A stretch of DNA of 64,000 nt from positions 24,550-88,549 of the forward strand of contig NZ_FQZM01000013.1 in assembly GCF_900142025.1 (NCBI RefSeq), read 5' to 3'. This DNA comes from Desulfofundulus thermosubterraneus DSM 16057. GTDB lineage: Bacteria > Bacillota > Desulfotomaculia > Desulfotomaculales > Desulfovirgulaceae. The notes beneath the pieces were generated by a model that had not been told where the DNA came from, ran no database searches, and was given only the letters and a program-made list of their open reading frames with translations. Made by a program: the position numbers and the translations under genes. Positions 7,250 to 15,743 of the stretch are shown here, piece by piece. Positions within the stretch are counted from its first letter, which is position 1; every line of letters starts with the position of its first letter.

Positions 7250-9052
7250 GTGCGTGCCTTAACCCTGGTAATTATAGCAGCTATGGTATTTATCCTGGCC
7301 TACCGTTTTTACGGAGCCTTTCTGGCAGCGAAAGTCCTGGCCCTGGATCCAAAGCGCCGCACCCCTGCGGAAGCCCATAATGACGGCCGGGACTACGTAC
7401 CCACCAACCGCTGGATATTGTTCGGTCACCACTTTGCCGCCATCGCCGGCGCCGGCCCCCTGATCGGCCCTGTTTTGGCCGCCCAGTTCGGCTACCTGCC
7501 CGGCACCCTGTGGATTCTTATTGGCGCCGTGGTGGCCGGGGCAGTCCACGACATGGTCATTCTGTTTGCTTCCATCAGACATGACGGGCAATCCCTGGCT
7601 GAAATAGCCCGCCGGGAAGTGGGTAATTTCTCCTACTGGCTGGCTTCAGTAGCCATCCTGTTCCTGTTAATCATTGTACTGGCGGGTGCCAGCGTGTCTG
7701 TAGTCAACGCCCTGTTCCAGAGCCCCTGGGGTACTTTCACCGTGGGTATAACCATACCCATAGCCCTGTTCATCGGTGTCTACCTCAGGTGGCTCCGTCC
7801 CGGACGCATTGTCGAAGCCACTGTAATCGGCGTAATCCTGATCATCCTTGGGGTGGTGCTTGGACCGGTTATCCAGCATTCCGCCCTGGCTCCGCTGCTC
7901 ACCTTTAACAAGCAGCAACTTTCGCTGATGATTGCCGCTTACGGCTTCCTGGCCGCAGTACTCCCCGTATGGCTGCTCCTGGTCCCCAGGGATTACCTGA
8001 GCACATACATGAAAGTGGGTACCATGTTGCTGCTGGCCATAGGTGTGATTATTGTCAACCCCGTGCTGCAAATGCCGGCTGTGACCAAATTTGTAGCCGG
8101 TGGAGGACCGGTTATCCCGGGCAAAGTATGGCCCTTCATGTTCATTACCATTGCCTGTGGCGCCCTGTCGGGATTCCATGCCCTTGTTTCCAGCGGCACC
8201 ACACCTAAAATGGTGCGCAACGAAGCTGACGTTCTGCCCATTGGTTACGGCGCCATGTTAACGGAAGGTTTTGTGGCCCTGATGGCCCTGATCGCAGCCA
8301 CCGTGCTGCCAGCCGCCGATTATTTTGCCATCAACAGCCCGCCGGAGGTCTTTGCCAAGCTGGGTATGCAGGTACAGGACCTACCCGTGCTCTCCCAGCT
8401 GGTGTCAGAAAACCTGGCCGGCCGCCCCGGCGGCGCCGTGTCCCTAGCCGTGGGCATGGCCGACATCTTCTCCAAAATCGGCGGCTTACGGCATCTGATG
8501 GGCTACTGGTACCACTTTGCCATCATGTTTGAAGCGCTGTTCATCCTCACCCTAATCGATGCCGGCACACGGGTCGGGCGCTACCTGATGCAGGAAATCG
8601 GCGGTACGGTATATAAGCCGTTAAAGGACCACAACTGGTGGCCGGGCATCATCCTGACCAGCGGTATTTTCACCCTGGCCTGGGGATACCTGCTGTACGG
8701 CGGCAGTATTTCCACCATCTGGCCCCTTTTCGGTGTGAACAACCAGCTGCTGGGCAGCATGGCCCTGGCCATTGGTACCACCATGCTGATCAGGATGGGC
8801 AAGGCCCGGTATGCCTGGACCACCTTCATCCCTATGGTCTTCTTGTCAGCAACCACCATTACAGCCGGATATCAAAACATTGTCATCAACTACCTGCCCA
8901 AGCAGAATTACCTGCTGGCCGGAATTTCCGCAGTCATGCTCATCATGGTCATCCTGATCATCGCCGATTCCGTCAGGGTGTGGATTCAGCTGCTCTCCGG
9001 CAGCAAACCCGGGACAAAGGTCCGGGCGCCCCTTACCGGAACAACCAAATAA
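7250..9052 (+). CDS. cstA: CstA/BtsT-family peptide or pyruvate transporter
   Basis: 600 residues, starting at GTG behind GGGAGGGAATAAAT; the overlapping ATG two bases earlier reads to a stop at once. The N-terminal CstA domain has FGHHFAAIAGAGPLIGP and AVHDMVILFASIRHDGQSL, and about fifteen hydrophobic segments follow. Family members carry peptides (CstA) or pyruvate (BtsT/YjiY). It is shorter than the roughly 700-residue E. coli proteins, missing part of the C-terminal region, as is common in Gram-positive and archaeal forms. Position directly behind lytSR and the candidate LytTR site suggests induced uptake of pyruvate or a related acid. Confidence 0.88.
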   Translation: MRALTLVIIAAMVFILAYRFYGAFLAAKVLALDPKRRTPAEAHNDGRDYVPTNRWILFGHHFAAIAGAGPLIGPVLAAQFGYLPGTLWILIGAVVAGAVHDMVILFASIRHDGQSLAEIARREVGNFSYWLASVAILFLLIIVLAGASVSVVNALFQSPWGTFTVGITIPIALFIGVYLRWLRPGRIVEATVIGVILIILGVVLGPVIQHSALAPLLTFNKQQLSLMIAAYGFLAAVLPVWLLLVPRDYLSTYMKVGTMLLLAIGVIIVNPVLQMPAVTKFVAGGGPVIPGKVWPFMFITIACGALSGFHALVSSGTTPKMVRNEADVLPIGYGAMLTEGFVALMALIAATVLPAADYFAINSPPEVFAKLGMQVQDLPVLSQLVSENLAGRPGGAVSLAVGMADIFSKIGGLRHLMGYWYHFAIMFEALFILTLIDAGTRVGRYLMQEIGGTVYKPLKDHNWWPGIILTSGIFTLAWGYLLYGGSISTIWPLFGVNNQLLGSMALAIGTTMLIRMGKARYAWTTFIPMVFLSATTITAGYQNIVINYLPKQNYLLAGISAVMLIMVILIIADSVRVWIQLLSGSKPGTKVRAPLTGTTK

Positions 9053-9089
9053 GCCAGTGAACAGGTACATGCAATATAGACGTGCAGAA

Positions 9090-9125
9090 AACCCGGGGCT
9101 TTTTTGAGGTTACCCCGGGTTTTTT
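9090..9125 (+). terminator. Terminator after cstA
   Basis: AACCCGGGG ... CCCCGGGTT stem with a loop of about 14 bases, followed by TTTTT. Confidence 0.8.
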
Positions 9126-9169
9126 CATATGCCGGGCAACGTTAATTTAAAGTACGCCCGGTGATTGTT

Positions 9170-9724
9170 TTAATTCGTTTCACCGGATATTTTTTCCCAA
9201 GCCTCCCGGTATACCCTGTAGTCATCCTCCCGGAACAGGACAAAACGCACTTCCTCAAAGAAATGATGTTCCCGGATAAAGTCGCGTACCGTGGTCAGGG
9301 CAATGAGCGCCGCCCGTTCCATGGGAAAGCGGTAGGCCCCGGTGCTGATGGAGGGAAAGGAAATGGAACGGATCCCCTTATCACCGGCCAGGGAGAGGCT
9401 GTTGTAATAGGCGTTTCTGAGCAATTCATCCTCCCCCCGGTTGCCTCCGGACCAGACTGGTCCCACGGTATGGATTACAAAGCGGGCCTTTAATTTGCCA
9501 CCGGTGGTCATCACCGCCTGGCCGGTAGGCAGGCTGCCTATCCGGGCCACAATTTGTTTGCACTCCTCCAGGATCTGCGGCCCGCCGGCCCGGTGGATGG
9601 CCCCGTCCACCCCGCCGCCGCCCATCAGGCTGGAATTGGCTGCATTAACAATGGCTTCGGTATCCTGCTGGGTGATATCCCCCACCATTAAGCGTAGCAA
9701 GGTTGAACCCAAACGCACCTCCAT
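9170..9724 (-). CDS. Macro-domain ADP-ribose-binding protein
   Basis: 184 residues, almost entirely one macro domain of the MacroD/YmdB type. The signature VNAANSSLMGGGGVDGAIHRAGG (from residue 26) carries the Asn and the glycine-rich loop that hold ADP-ribose. A second loop (SISTGAYRFP, near 130) closes over the distal ribose. Members remove O-acetyl groups from O-acetyl-ADP-ribose or mono-ADP-ribose from proteins. Monocistronic; neighbours give no clue to its substrate. Confidence 0.9.
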   Translation of the reverse strand: MEVRLGSTLLRLMVGDITQQDTEAIVNAANSSLMGGGGVDGAIHRAGGPQILEECKQIVARIGSLPTGQAVMTTGGKLKARFVIHTVGPVWSGGNRGEDELLRNAYYNSLSLAGDKGIRSISFPSISTGAYRFPMERAALIALTTVRDFIREHHFFEEVRFVLFREDDYRVYREAWEKISGETN

Positions 9725-9748
9725 GAAAAATCCCTCCCGGAATCAAAA

Positions 9749-9787
9749 AACTTTGCCCAAATAATTCTCGTTCGGGCAAAGTTTTCC
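9749..9787 (-). terminator. Bidirectional-looking terminator between amidotransferase and macro gene
   Basis: AACTTTGCCC (9749-9758) pairs with GGGCAAAGTT (9774-9783). Minus-strand reading ends in TTTTTT, so it best serves the amidotransferase gene at 9828-10541. Confidence 0.75.
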
Positions 9788-9827
9788 TCTCTTTTTTGCG
9801 TTTTATTTTAACCTAAAAACACCTGTT

Positions 9828-10541
9828 TTAGTGCCTTGACAAAATAGCGATCCAGTTAGTCAGAAATTGCCCGGCCACCTGCCGGTATTCCTCCCAGATG
9901 GCCGCGGTCTCCTGCATCAGGCGGCCGGCGGCACCGGGACCGCCGTATTCTTCTAATTCATCGGCATAAGCTTCCGCCCAGGTGTTAATTATCTCCGGGT
10001 TTACCTCCAGATGAAACTGCAGGGCAAAGATGTGCCGGCCCAGAGAAAAGGCCTGATTAGGGCAATCCTTGCTGGCCGCCAGGTGTAACGCACCGGCAGG
10101 CATGGCAAAGGTATCGCCGTGCCACTGAAAAACGGGGAATTCCCCGGGTAGTCCGGCAAATAAAGGGGACTTTTGGCCGGCAGGGGTAAGGCGGAGCCTG
10201 TACCAGCCTATCTCCTGCACCGGATTGCGGGTGACGGGAGCTCCCAGGGCTTTGGCGATGAGCTGGCCGCCCAGGCAGATACCCAGCACAGGTAAACTTT
10301 TTTGTATTGCTTCTTTAATCAGTTGATCAACTTGCCTTAAATACGGATAGGACTCCTCTTCATAGACGTTCATCGGGCCGCCCAGGATTACCAGGGCGCC
10401 ATAGCCATCTAAAGAGGCGGGCAGGTGTGCCCCCGGTTGATCCATCACCCGTATATCAAGCTGCCAGCCCTCTTTCTCCATGGCCGGCTGCAAAAGACCC
10501 GGCCCTTCAATGGTCACATTTTGTACTACCAGCGCTCGCAA
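9828..10541 (-). CDS. Class I glutamine amidotransferase-like protein
   Basis: 237 residues from a TTG start with GGGAGG nine bases upstream. The GATase1 triad is complete: Cys89 in LGICLGGQ, His177 and Glu179 in LQFHLE. An ILGGPMNVYEE motif precedes the nucleophile elbow. It resembles the stand-alone GuaA-like amidotransferases that often act as gamma-glutamyl hydrolases or of unknown partner, not the PabA/TrpG type found next door. No synthase subunit is adjacent on this strand, so the acceptor of any released ammonia is not evident. Confidence 0.85.
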   Translation of the reverse strand: MRALVVQNVTIEGPGLLQPAMEKEGWQLDIRVMDQPGAHLPASLDGYGALVILGGPMNVYEEESYPYLRQVDQLIKEAIQKSLPVLGICLGGQLIAKALGAPVTRNPVQEIGWYRLRLTPAGQKSPLFAGLPGEFPVFQWHGDTFAMPAGALHLAASKDCPNQAFSLGRHIFALQFHLEVNPEIINTWAEAYADELEEYGGPGAAGRLMQETAAIWEEYRQVAGQFLTNWIAILSRH

Positions 10542-10703
10542 GTCAAAAAACCTCCCGTCCGCCTTTTGAATTATTTTTAGCCTAAAATCTTTTGAAATAG
10601 CATTATTTTTTAGTCCCGGTCACAGCCTTCCAGCCGTCTTTACTTCCCATATTACCATGACCGCACGTACCGGGCAAGCCTTACCTTACCGGATACCTCG
10701 ATC

Positions 10704-10732
10704 TTGACACCCGCTAATTACCGTGGTAAGCT
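10704..10732 (+). promoter_or_regulatory. Promoter of the pabABC operon
   Basis: TTGACA (10704-10709), 17-bp spacer, TAAGCT (10727-10732). Near-consensus sigma-A promoter; initiation at about 10740 leaves a leader of some 155 bases before pabA. Confidence 0.65.
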
Positions 10733-10739
10733 GACCTTG

Positions 10740-10897
10740 ACAACTGAAAGCTGAGCTTGAGCTGAGCAGGGAAGAGCCAGGGGGAGCTTGAGACGACTCG
10801 GAGATTTCGGGGTGAGGACCAGCCAGGGGCTGGTCTTTCTGTTTTTACGGTGCGGGAGTGGTTTCACTGAATCTTCCAATTGGTGGAGGTTTTTACT
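10740..10897 (+). promoter_or_regulatory. pabA leader of unknown class ending in a terminator
   Basis: Between the promoter and pabA lies a G-rich leader with repeated AGCTTGAG (about 10754 and 10787) and then the terminator at 10817-10845. A terminator placed before the first gene implies attenuation. I found no T-box GGTGG motif, no leader peptide and no match to the THF riboswitch core, so the signal is unknown. Confidence 0.4.
10817..10845 (+). terminator. Leader terminator upstream of pabA
   Basis: GACCAGCC-AGG-GGCTGGTC (10817-10835) followed by TTCTGTTTTT. It precedes the pabA start by about 50 bases. Confidence 0.7.
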
Positions 10898-11464
10898 GTG
10901 GTCATCATGATCGATAACTACGACTCCTTTGTGTACAACCTGGTCCAGTACTTGCAAGAACTGGGGCAAGAGGTACGGGTTTTCCGTAACGACCGGGTGA
11001 CCCTGGAGGAAATGGAAGATCTTTCTCCCAGCCACATTGTGATTTCCCCCGGTCCCTGCACACCAGATGAAGCAGGAATATCCCTGGCTGCGATCAAACA
11101 CTTTGCCGGACGCATCCCCATCCTGGGCGTATGCCTGGGCCACCAAGCCATCGGTCAGGCCTTTGGCGGGCGAGTCGTAAGGGCCGGCCGGCCCATGCAC
11201 GGCAAGACTTCCCTGGTCTACCATGACGGCACGGGTATTTACCGCGGGCTACCCAATCCCTTTGCCGCTGCCCGGTACCACTCCCTGCTGGTGGAAAGAG
11301 AAACCCTCCCGGGTTGCCTGACCATTACCGCCCAAACCGATCAGGGGGAAATCATGGGTTTAAGGCACCGGGAATACCCGGTGGAGGGGGTACAGTTTCA
11401 CCCGGAATCCATTTTAACGATGGTAGGGAAAAAACTGCTGGTAAATTTCCTGACCCTGGCCTGA
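10898..11464 (+). CDS. pabA: Aminodeoxychorismate/anthranilate synthase glutaminase subunit
   Basis: 188 residues from GTG 10898, chosen because GGTGGAGG lies 10 bases upstream; a GTG six codons earlier overlaps that site. Triad: Cys79 in LGVCLGHQ, His168 and Glu170 in FHPES. PabA and TrpG cannot be told apart by sequence alone; the neighbours pabB and pabC point to 4-aminobenzoate. It supplies ammonia from glutamine to PabB. Confidence 0.88.
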   Translation: MVIMIDNYDSFVYNLVQYLQELGQEVRVFRNDRVTLEEMEDLSPSHIVISPGPCTPDEAGISLAAIKHFAGRIPILGVCLGHQAIGQAFGGRVVRAGRPMHGKTSLVYHDGTGIYRGLPNPFAAARYHSLLVERETLPGCLTITAQTDQGEIMGLRHREYPVEGVQFHPESILTMVGKKLLVNFLTLA

Positions 11465-11489
11465 ATCCCAATGAAAGGGCGGATCGATT

Positions 11490-13055
11490 ATGCCGGTGTG
11501 TTTACCTCTAATAAAGAAAATACCGGTAACAGCAGACGTATTGGCCCTCTTCGAAGAGCTATCCTCCCGCCCCTACAGCTTTTTGCTGGACAGCGGGTTG
11601 GTCGTCCAGGGACTGGGCCGGTACTCCCTCATGGGAGCAGATCCCTTTCTGGTGTTGCGCTCCCGGGGAAAACGCTTATGGCTGGAACGGGAAGGGGAAA
11701 CTACTCTTTTAACCGGCCACCCTCTGGAAAAGCTAAAAGATTTACTGGCCGATTATCGCCTGCCCCCGGGCAGCTGTCCCCTTCCTTTTTGCGGCGGCGC
11801 GGTGGGATACTTCAGCTATGACCTGGGGCGGGTACTGGAAAAAATGCCTTCCCTGGCCATGGATGATTTACAAACCCCCGACCTCTGCCTGGGGTTTTAC
11901 GACGTGGTCACGGTGGTAGACCGGGTTACGGGAGAAGTATGGGTGGTTTCCACTGGTTTTCCGGAAACCGGTCCCGCAGTTGCCGTACGGCGGGCGCGGC
12001 AAAGGCTGGCTGAAACCTGCAGTTTGCTGGCCAGCGGGCTGCAACGGCAACAAATGGTAACCGTTCCCGTAGAAACAAGCCGGGAACCGTGGTCACATGC
12101 CGGCGACACGGGCATACCACGGGTAAACAGCTCTCACCATGGAAGCCATCCCGGGAAACGAAACGCGCCCGTCCTTTTTGCCCATTTTGACGAAACCAGC
12201 TACTGCCGGGCGGTGCAGCGGGCCAAAGATTACATTGCCGCCGGGGATATCTTTCAGGTCAACCTGTCCCAGCGCTTTTCCCTGCCCCGGGTGGTGGAGC
12301 CCTGGCCCCTGTACCGGCGCCTGAGGGCCATCAACGCCGCTCCCATGGCGGCCTACCTGAACTTTGGAGAATTCCAGGTGGTCTGCTCTTCACCGGAACG
12401 CTTTTTAAAAGTAACCGGCCGCCGCGTGGAAACGCGGCCCATTAAAGGAACCCGCCCCCGGGGAAAAGACCCGGCCAGCGATATGCTGTTCAGGGAGGAG
12501 TTATGGAACAGTGAAAAAGACCGGGCCGAACTGGTGATGATTGTGGATATGGAGCGCAACGACCTGGGACGGGTCTGCCGGACGGGATCGGTGCGGGTGC
12601 CGGAACTTTACCGGCTGGAGGAGTACGCCACCGTATTTCATCTGGTTTCCACTGTGGAAGGGGAACTGGCCCCGGGTAAAGATGTGGTGGACCTGCTGGC
12701 GGCGGCCTTTCCCGGCGGCTCCATCAGCGGGGCGCCAAAGATCCGGGCCATGGAAATCATTGAGGAACTGGAACCGGTACGCCGGGGTATTTACACCGGC
12801 TCCATCGGTTACATCGGCTTTGACGGTAACGCCGATTTAAATATAGTGATCCGCACGCTGATATTTAAAGGGGAACAAATCTACTTCCAGGTTGGCGGCG
12901 GCATTACTATCGATTCAGATCCTTACATGGAGTACGTAGAAACGCTGGACAAGGCCCGGGCACTGGTACGGGCGCTGGGTCTGGATGACCGGCAGGCCTT
13001 TACTTCCCTGGCCGTCAGGCCGGTGGTGCATGAGGAGCATCGATCAACCCAGTGA
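11490..13055 (+). CDS. pabB: Aminodeoxychorismate synthase component I
   Basis: 521 residues. An N-terminal Anth_synt_I_N-like region (1-170) is followed by the chorismate-binding domain (about 235-505) with FQVNLSQRF, SPERFL, TRPIKGTRPRG and PGGSISGAPKIRAMEIIEELE. TrpE and PabB share this fold; the IKGT motif, seen in PabB where many TrpE have AGT, and the adjacent pabC support PabB. A proline/serine-rich stretch around residues 205-230 before the catalytic domain is longer than usual. Product 4-amino-4-deoxychorismate passes to PabC for folate synthesis. Confidence 0.87.
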   Translation: MPVCLPLIKKIPVTADVLALFEELSSRPYSFLLDSGLVVQGLGRYSLMGADPFLVLRSRGKRLWLEREGETTLLTGHPLEKLKDLLADYRLPPGSCPLPFCGGAVGYFSYDLGRVLEKMPSLAMDDLQTPDLCLGFYDVVTVVDRVTGEVWVVSTGFPETGPAVAVRRARQRLAETCSLLASGLQRQQMVTVPVETSREPWSHAGDTGIPRVNSSHHGSHPGKRNAPVLFAHFDETSYCRAVQRAKDYIAAGDIFQVNLSQRFSLPRVVEPWPLYRRLRAINAAPMAAYLNFGEFQVVCSSPERFLKVTGRRVETRPIKGTRPRGKDPASDMLFREELWNSEKDRAELVMIVDMERNDLGRVCRTGSVRVPELYRLEEYATVFHLVSTVEGELAPGKDVVDLLAAAFPGGSISGAPKIRAMEIIEELEPVRRGIYTGSIGYIGFDGNADLNIVIRTLIFKGEQIYFQVGGGITIDSDPYMEYVETLDKARALVRALGLDDRQAFTSLAVRPVVHEEHRSTQ

Positions 13056-13117
13056 TAGATATAACGTCTGGCGGGATGTTTCTCCCCCTGAAGTGCCCCA
13101 AAAGAGGTGATAGATAA

Positions 13118-13948
13118 TTGAACACCGTGATATGTATAAACGGCCAGTTTTTGCCGGCAAGCCGCGCTCAAGTTCCCGCCCTGGACCAGGGATTCCTTTA
13201 TGGCTACGGCCTTTTTGAGACCATCCTGGTACGTGGGGGTCAACCCGTGTTGCTGGAAGCACACCTGAAACGGCTGGAGAAGGGATGCACAGCCCTGGGG
13301 ATGGCCCTGCCCCTGTTACTGACTGAGTTGGGCAGTCTGGTACATCAAACAATAAAACTAAACGATACCACAGACGGCGCCCTGCGTCTAACCCTTTCCG
13401 CCGGAACGGCCCCGGGCGAAGCCGCCGGTAACCTGGTCATCTCCACCCGCCCCCTGCCTTACAGCACCCCGGACTACCAGAAGGGGTTTCGGGCCGGCTG
13501 GTCGTCTTTCCGGCGTAATGAACAATCTCCTCTGGTAAAATTCAAAACTTTAAACTACCTGGAAAATGTGCTGGCCAAAAAGGAAGCCCGGGAAAGGGGG
13601 TGGGATGAGGCACTTTTTTTGAACACCGCCGGCTATGTGGCAGAAGGAGCAGTGAGCAATATCTTTCTGGTTAAAAACGGCCAGGTGATTACTCCCTCTC
13701 CGGATCAGGGGTTGCTGCCCGGCATCATGAGGCAGGTGGTGCTGGAAACCTGCCGCCGGCTGGGCATTGCGGCACAGGAGCGGCCGGTCTCGCCGCATGA
13801 ACTGCTCGACGCCGACGAGTGTTTCCTGACCAATTCTTTAATGATGGTAATGCCCCTGGTAAAAATTTATGACCGCCCCATCGGAAGCGGACAACCAGGA
13901 GTTGTAACCGAAGAGATAAAAATGGCGGTAAGGGACCACATATCATAG
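13118..13948 (+). CDS. pabC: Aminodeoxychorismate lyase (class IV PLP enzyme)
   Basis: 276 residues from TTG behind GAGGTGAT. The fold-type IV signature is present: LDQGFLYGYGLFET near 22-35, PLP lysine Lys143 in KFKTLNYLEN, and EGAVSNIF near 188. Such sequences may be D-amino-acid or branched-chain aminotransferases, but the operon with pabA and pabB makes 4-aminobenzoate release the likely job. Confidence 0.85.
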   Translation: MNTVICINGQFLPASRAQVPALDQGFLYGYGLFETILVRGGQPVLLEAHLKRLEKGCTALGMALPLLLTELGSLVHQTIKLNDTTDGALRLTLSAGTAPGEAAGNLVISTRPLPYSTPDYQKGFRAGWSSFRRNEQSPLVKFKTLNYLENVLAKKEARERGWDEALFLNTAGYVAEGAVSNIFLVKNGQVITPSPDQGLLPGIMRQVVLETCRRLGIAAQERPVSPHELLDADECFLTNSLMMVMPLVKIYDRPIGSGQPGVVTEEIKMAVRDHIS

Positions 13949-14067
13949 TCCGGGAGCGGATGCGGAAAAGGCCGGATAAACGGTAAGTGACCATAAGCAT
14001 AGCATAGGCCACTTCCCCCGGCGGTTCTCATCGCGGGGTAACCTCAGTTCTGGGGATCATAATATCG

Positions 14068-14092
14068 AAGCCACCCGATAGGGTGGCTTTTG
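14068..14092 (+). terminator. Terminator between pabC and the stalk-domain gene
   Basis: AAGCCACCC-GATA-GGGTGGCTT then TTG. Weak U tract on the plus strand; it stands between two convergent genes and may serve both. Confidence 0.6.
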
Positions 14093-14107
14093 CGAGCATT
14101 TTATTCA

Positions 14108-15076
14108 CTATTCTACCGCCACAAGATTGCCTTCCCGGTAGTAATTTACTTTAGCTTTCAAACCTTCTCCAATAAAGCGCAGAGGCACCAGTGCCCGTCC
14201 GTCAACAACCCTGGCGGGAACCTCCAGCATAACCGGTTTCCCGTCAACCAATGCCTTCCCGCTGCCCACTACCAGTTTAACGGTGGAGTTGTTGAGTTGA
14301 ATGTTAATGGTGTTATCCTTGTAATCAACGGCGGCACCGAGACCCTCTGCCAGTACCCGGAGCGGCACCAGGACGCGGCCATTTTCAACCACGGGGGCCA
14401 CATCAAACATGGGCATGTTTCCTTTTATATACACTTTTACCTTATTATTATCTTTTATTTTAGCAAAAACCTTATTTAAGACAGAATAGATTTCATCGTC
14501 ACCCGGGTTGTTCCTCAGGGCCTGCTCTAACAGCGAACGGGCATCCTCCATTTTTCCGGCCTTAATGAACATCTCACCCAGGTGTTTATAACCTTGTGCC
14601 CTGGTAAGGCTATCGGCGGACATATCCTCTTCTAACGCCTCTTTCAATTCCCCGGCTACGATGACGATCTCATTCTGGTCGTTCCAATCCTTAAGGTACT
14701 GCTTTGCTTCATAAACCGCCTGGGCAACGCTTCTCCCTTCCAAAATGGCCTGCAGAGCGGCCCGGGCCACCGGGTTTTTCACATGCTGCAGGGCGTTTTC
14801 TACACCCTTATAAACGTGTTCTGTCACGCTCTTCTTTTTTTCCTGCTTTTTTAGCCCATTTTCCTCTCTTTCCTTATTCTGGTTCTGCTCTTTTTCCTCA
14901 ATTGTGGCCCCTTCATTCATGTTCCTTTCATGTTCTTGCTCAATGTTCCGTTCAGCGTGTCCTCTGGCCTGGCCGGACTGACCCCAACCTTTTGGCGCAG
15001 CCCACGCACCGGCCGCCAGGGAAAAGATCAGTACGGTAACCAGTGCCAGGGAGAAAAACTTTTTCAACCCCTTCAT
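14108..15076 (-). CDS. Secreted copper-amine-oxidase-N (stalk) domain protein with TPR-like region
   Basis: 322 residues. Signal peptide 1-26 (ending AGAWA). Residues 30-100 are very rich in Glu/Gln/Asn/Lys and look disordered. A helical TPR-like stretch (YKHLGEMFIKAGKMEDARSLLEQALRNNPGD) spans about 160-205. The C-terminal 110 residues are the stalk domain of the copper amine oxidase N family, recognised by VLVPLRVLAEGLGA and ALVPLRFIGEGL. The domain is common in Firmicute exported proteins and does not imply an oxidase. Precise role unknown. Confidence 0.8.
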   Translation of the reverse strand: MKGLKKFFSLALVTVLIFSLAAGAWAAPKGWGQSGQARGHAERNIEQEHERNMNEGATIEEKEQNQNKEREENGLKKQEKKKSVTEHVYKGVENALQHVKNPVARAALQAILEGRSVAQAVYEAKQYLKDWNDQNEIVIVAGELKEALEEDMSADSLTRAQGYKHLGEMFIKAGKMEDARSLLEQALRNNPGDDEIYSVLNKVFAKIKDNNKVKVYIKGNMPMFDVAPVVENGRVLVPLRVLAEGLGAAVDYKDNTINIQLNNSTVKLVVGSGKALVDGKPVMLEVPARVVDGRALVPLRFIGEGLKAKVNYYREGNLVAVE

Positions 15077-15304
15077 AAACCACCCTCCATTCTTTTGTTT
15101 TTTGCTTCGTACATTTTATACGATTGGCCAGTCAGTTTTAAGGGGTGAAGGGCCAACCTTTTTTCCGATTGCTGCTTATTTCAGCAAGTGCTTGAGAATC
15201 TTATCACCATACTTGAAGAACAAAACACTTCAAATAGTATGCATCAAGGGTAGGGCCGGAATCCCTTGCGCCGCAAGGGTTCCAGGCCCGCTCCTGGCGG
15301 TTTG

Positions 15305-15481
15305 CTAACGCTTGCTAACGCCGTTGCCCAATACCTCCCCGATAGCTGCGGCAGCCGCTGCCTGGGTGTCCGGCAGCAGATGGAGTAGGTATCCAGCGTG
15401 GTCTTTACGCTGGCGTGACCTAACCGTGAGTTCCACCGGCCCCTGCCTCTGGCTTTTTCTTTTCTTTGTGGTCCTGCCCAT
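15305..15481 (-). pseudogene. Tyrosine recombinase (integrase) remnant
   Basis: The ATG at 15481 has AAAGGAGCTG upstream and begins MGRTTKKRKSQRQG in one frame. The C-terminal recombinase signature RLGHASVKTTLDTYS is then found in a second frame, and HLLPDTQAAAAAAIGEVLG resumes in the first. One missing C at about 15382 (tactcc-atctg) explains the last shift. The central catalytic region is absent. What remains is the two ends of an integrase gene after internal deletion. The surrounding stretch 15077-15743 holds nothing else coding; a perfect-arm inverted repeat GGAATCCCTTGC/GCAAGGGTTCC lies at 15258-15283. Confidence 0.7.
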
Positions 15482-15522
15482 GACAAACAGCTCCTTTCGC
15501 AGCTTTACCTTAAAAAAATAAG

Positions 15523-15551
15523 AACCCTGCCGGTACAGGCAGGGTTTTTCC
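15523..15551. terminator. Two-way terminator upstream of the integrase remnant
   Basis: AACCCTGCC-GGTACA-GGCAGGGTT is followed by TTTTT on the plus strand and by TCTTATTTTTTT on the minus strand. Confidence 0.6.
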
Positions 15552-15743
15552 GGTTTTTTGTGGTGCTGTTTAAAATTTTGTCCATATAAAGCAGGAGATT
15601 CCGTTTTTTTGTCGAATAAAGTCCCCCCGTAAAAAGGTGAGCGATGAACTGCGGTCTGTAACGTGGGCGCTTGGACCGGAGTGAGCCAGTAGCGCAACCG
15701 CCGCCTGCCAGTTTGTGTTAAAACAGGGAGGGGCTTTTTATTT

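Noticed and set aside
10740..10897. T-box riboswitch before pabA
   Set aside because: No GGTGGNACC antiterminator motif or specifier loop could be found.
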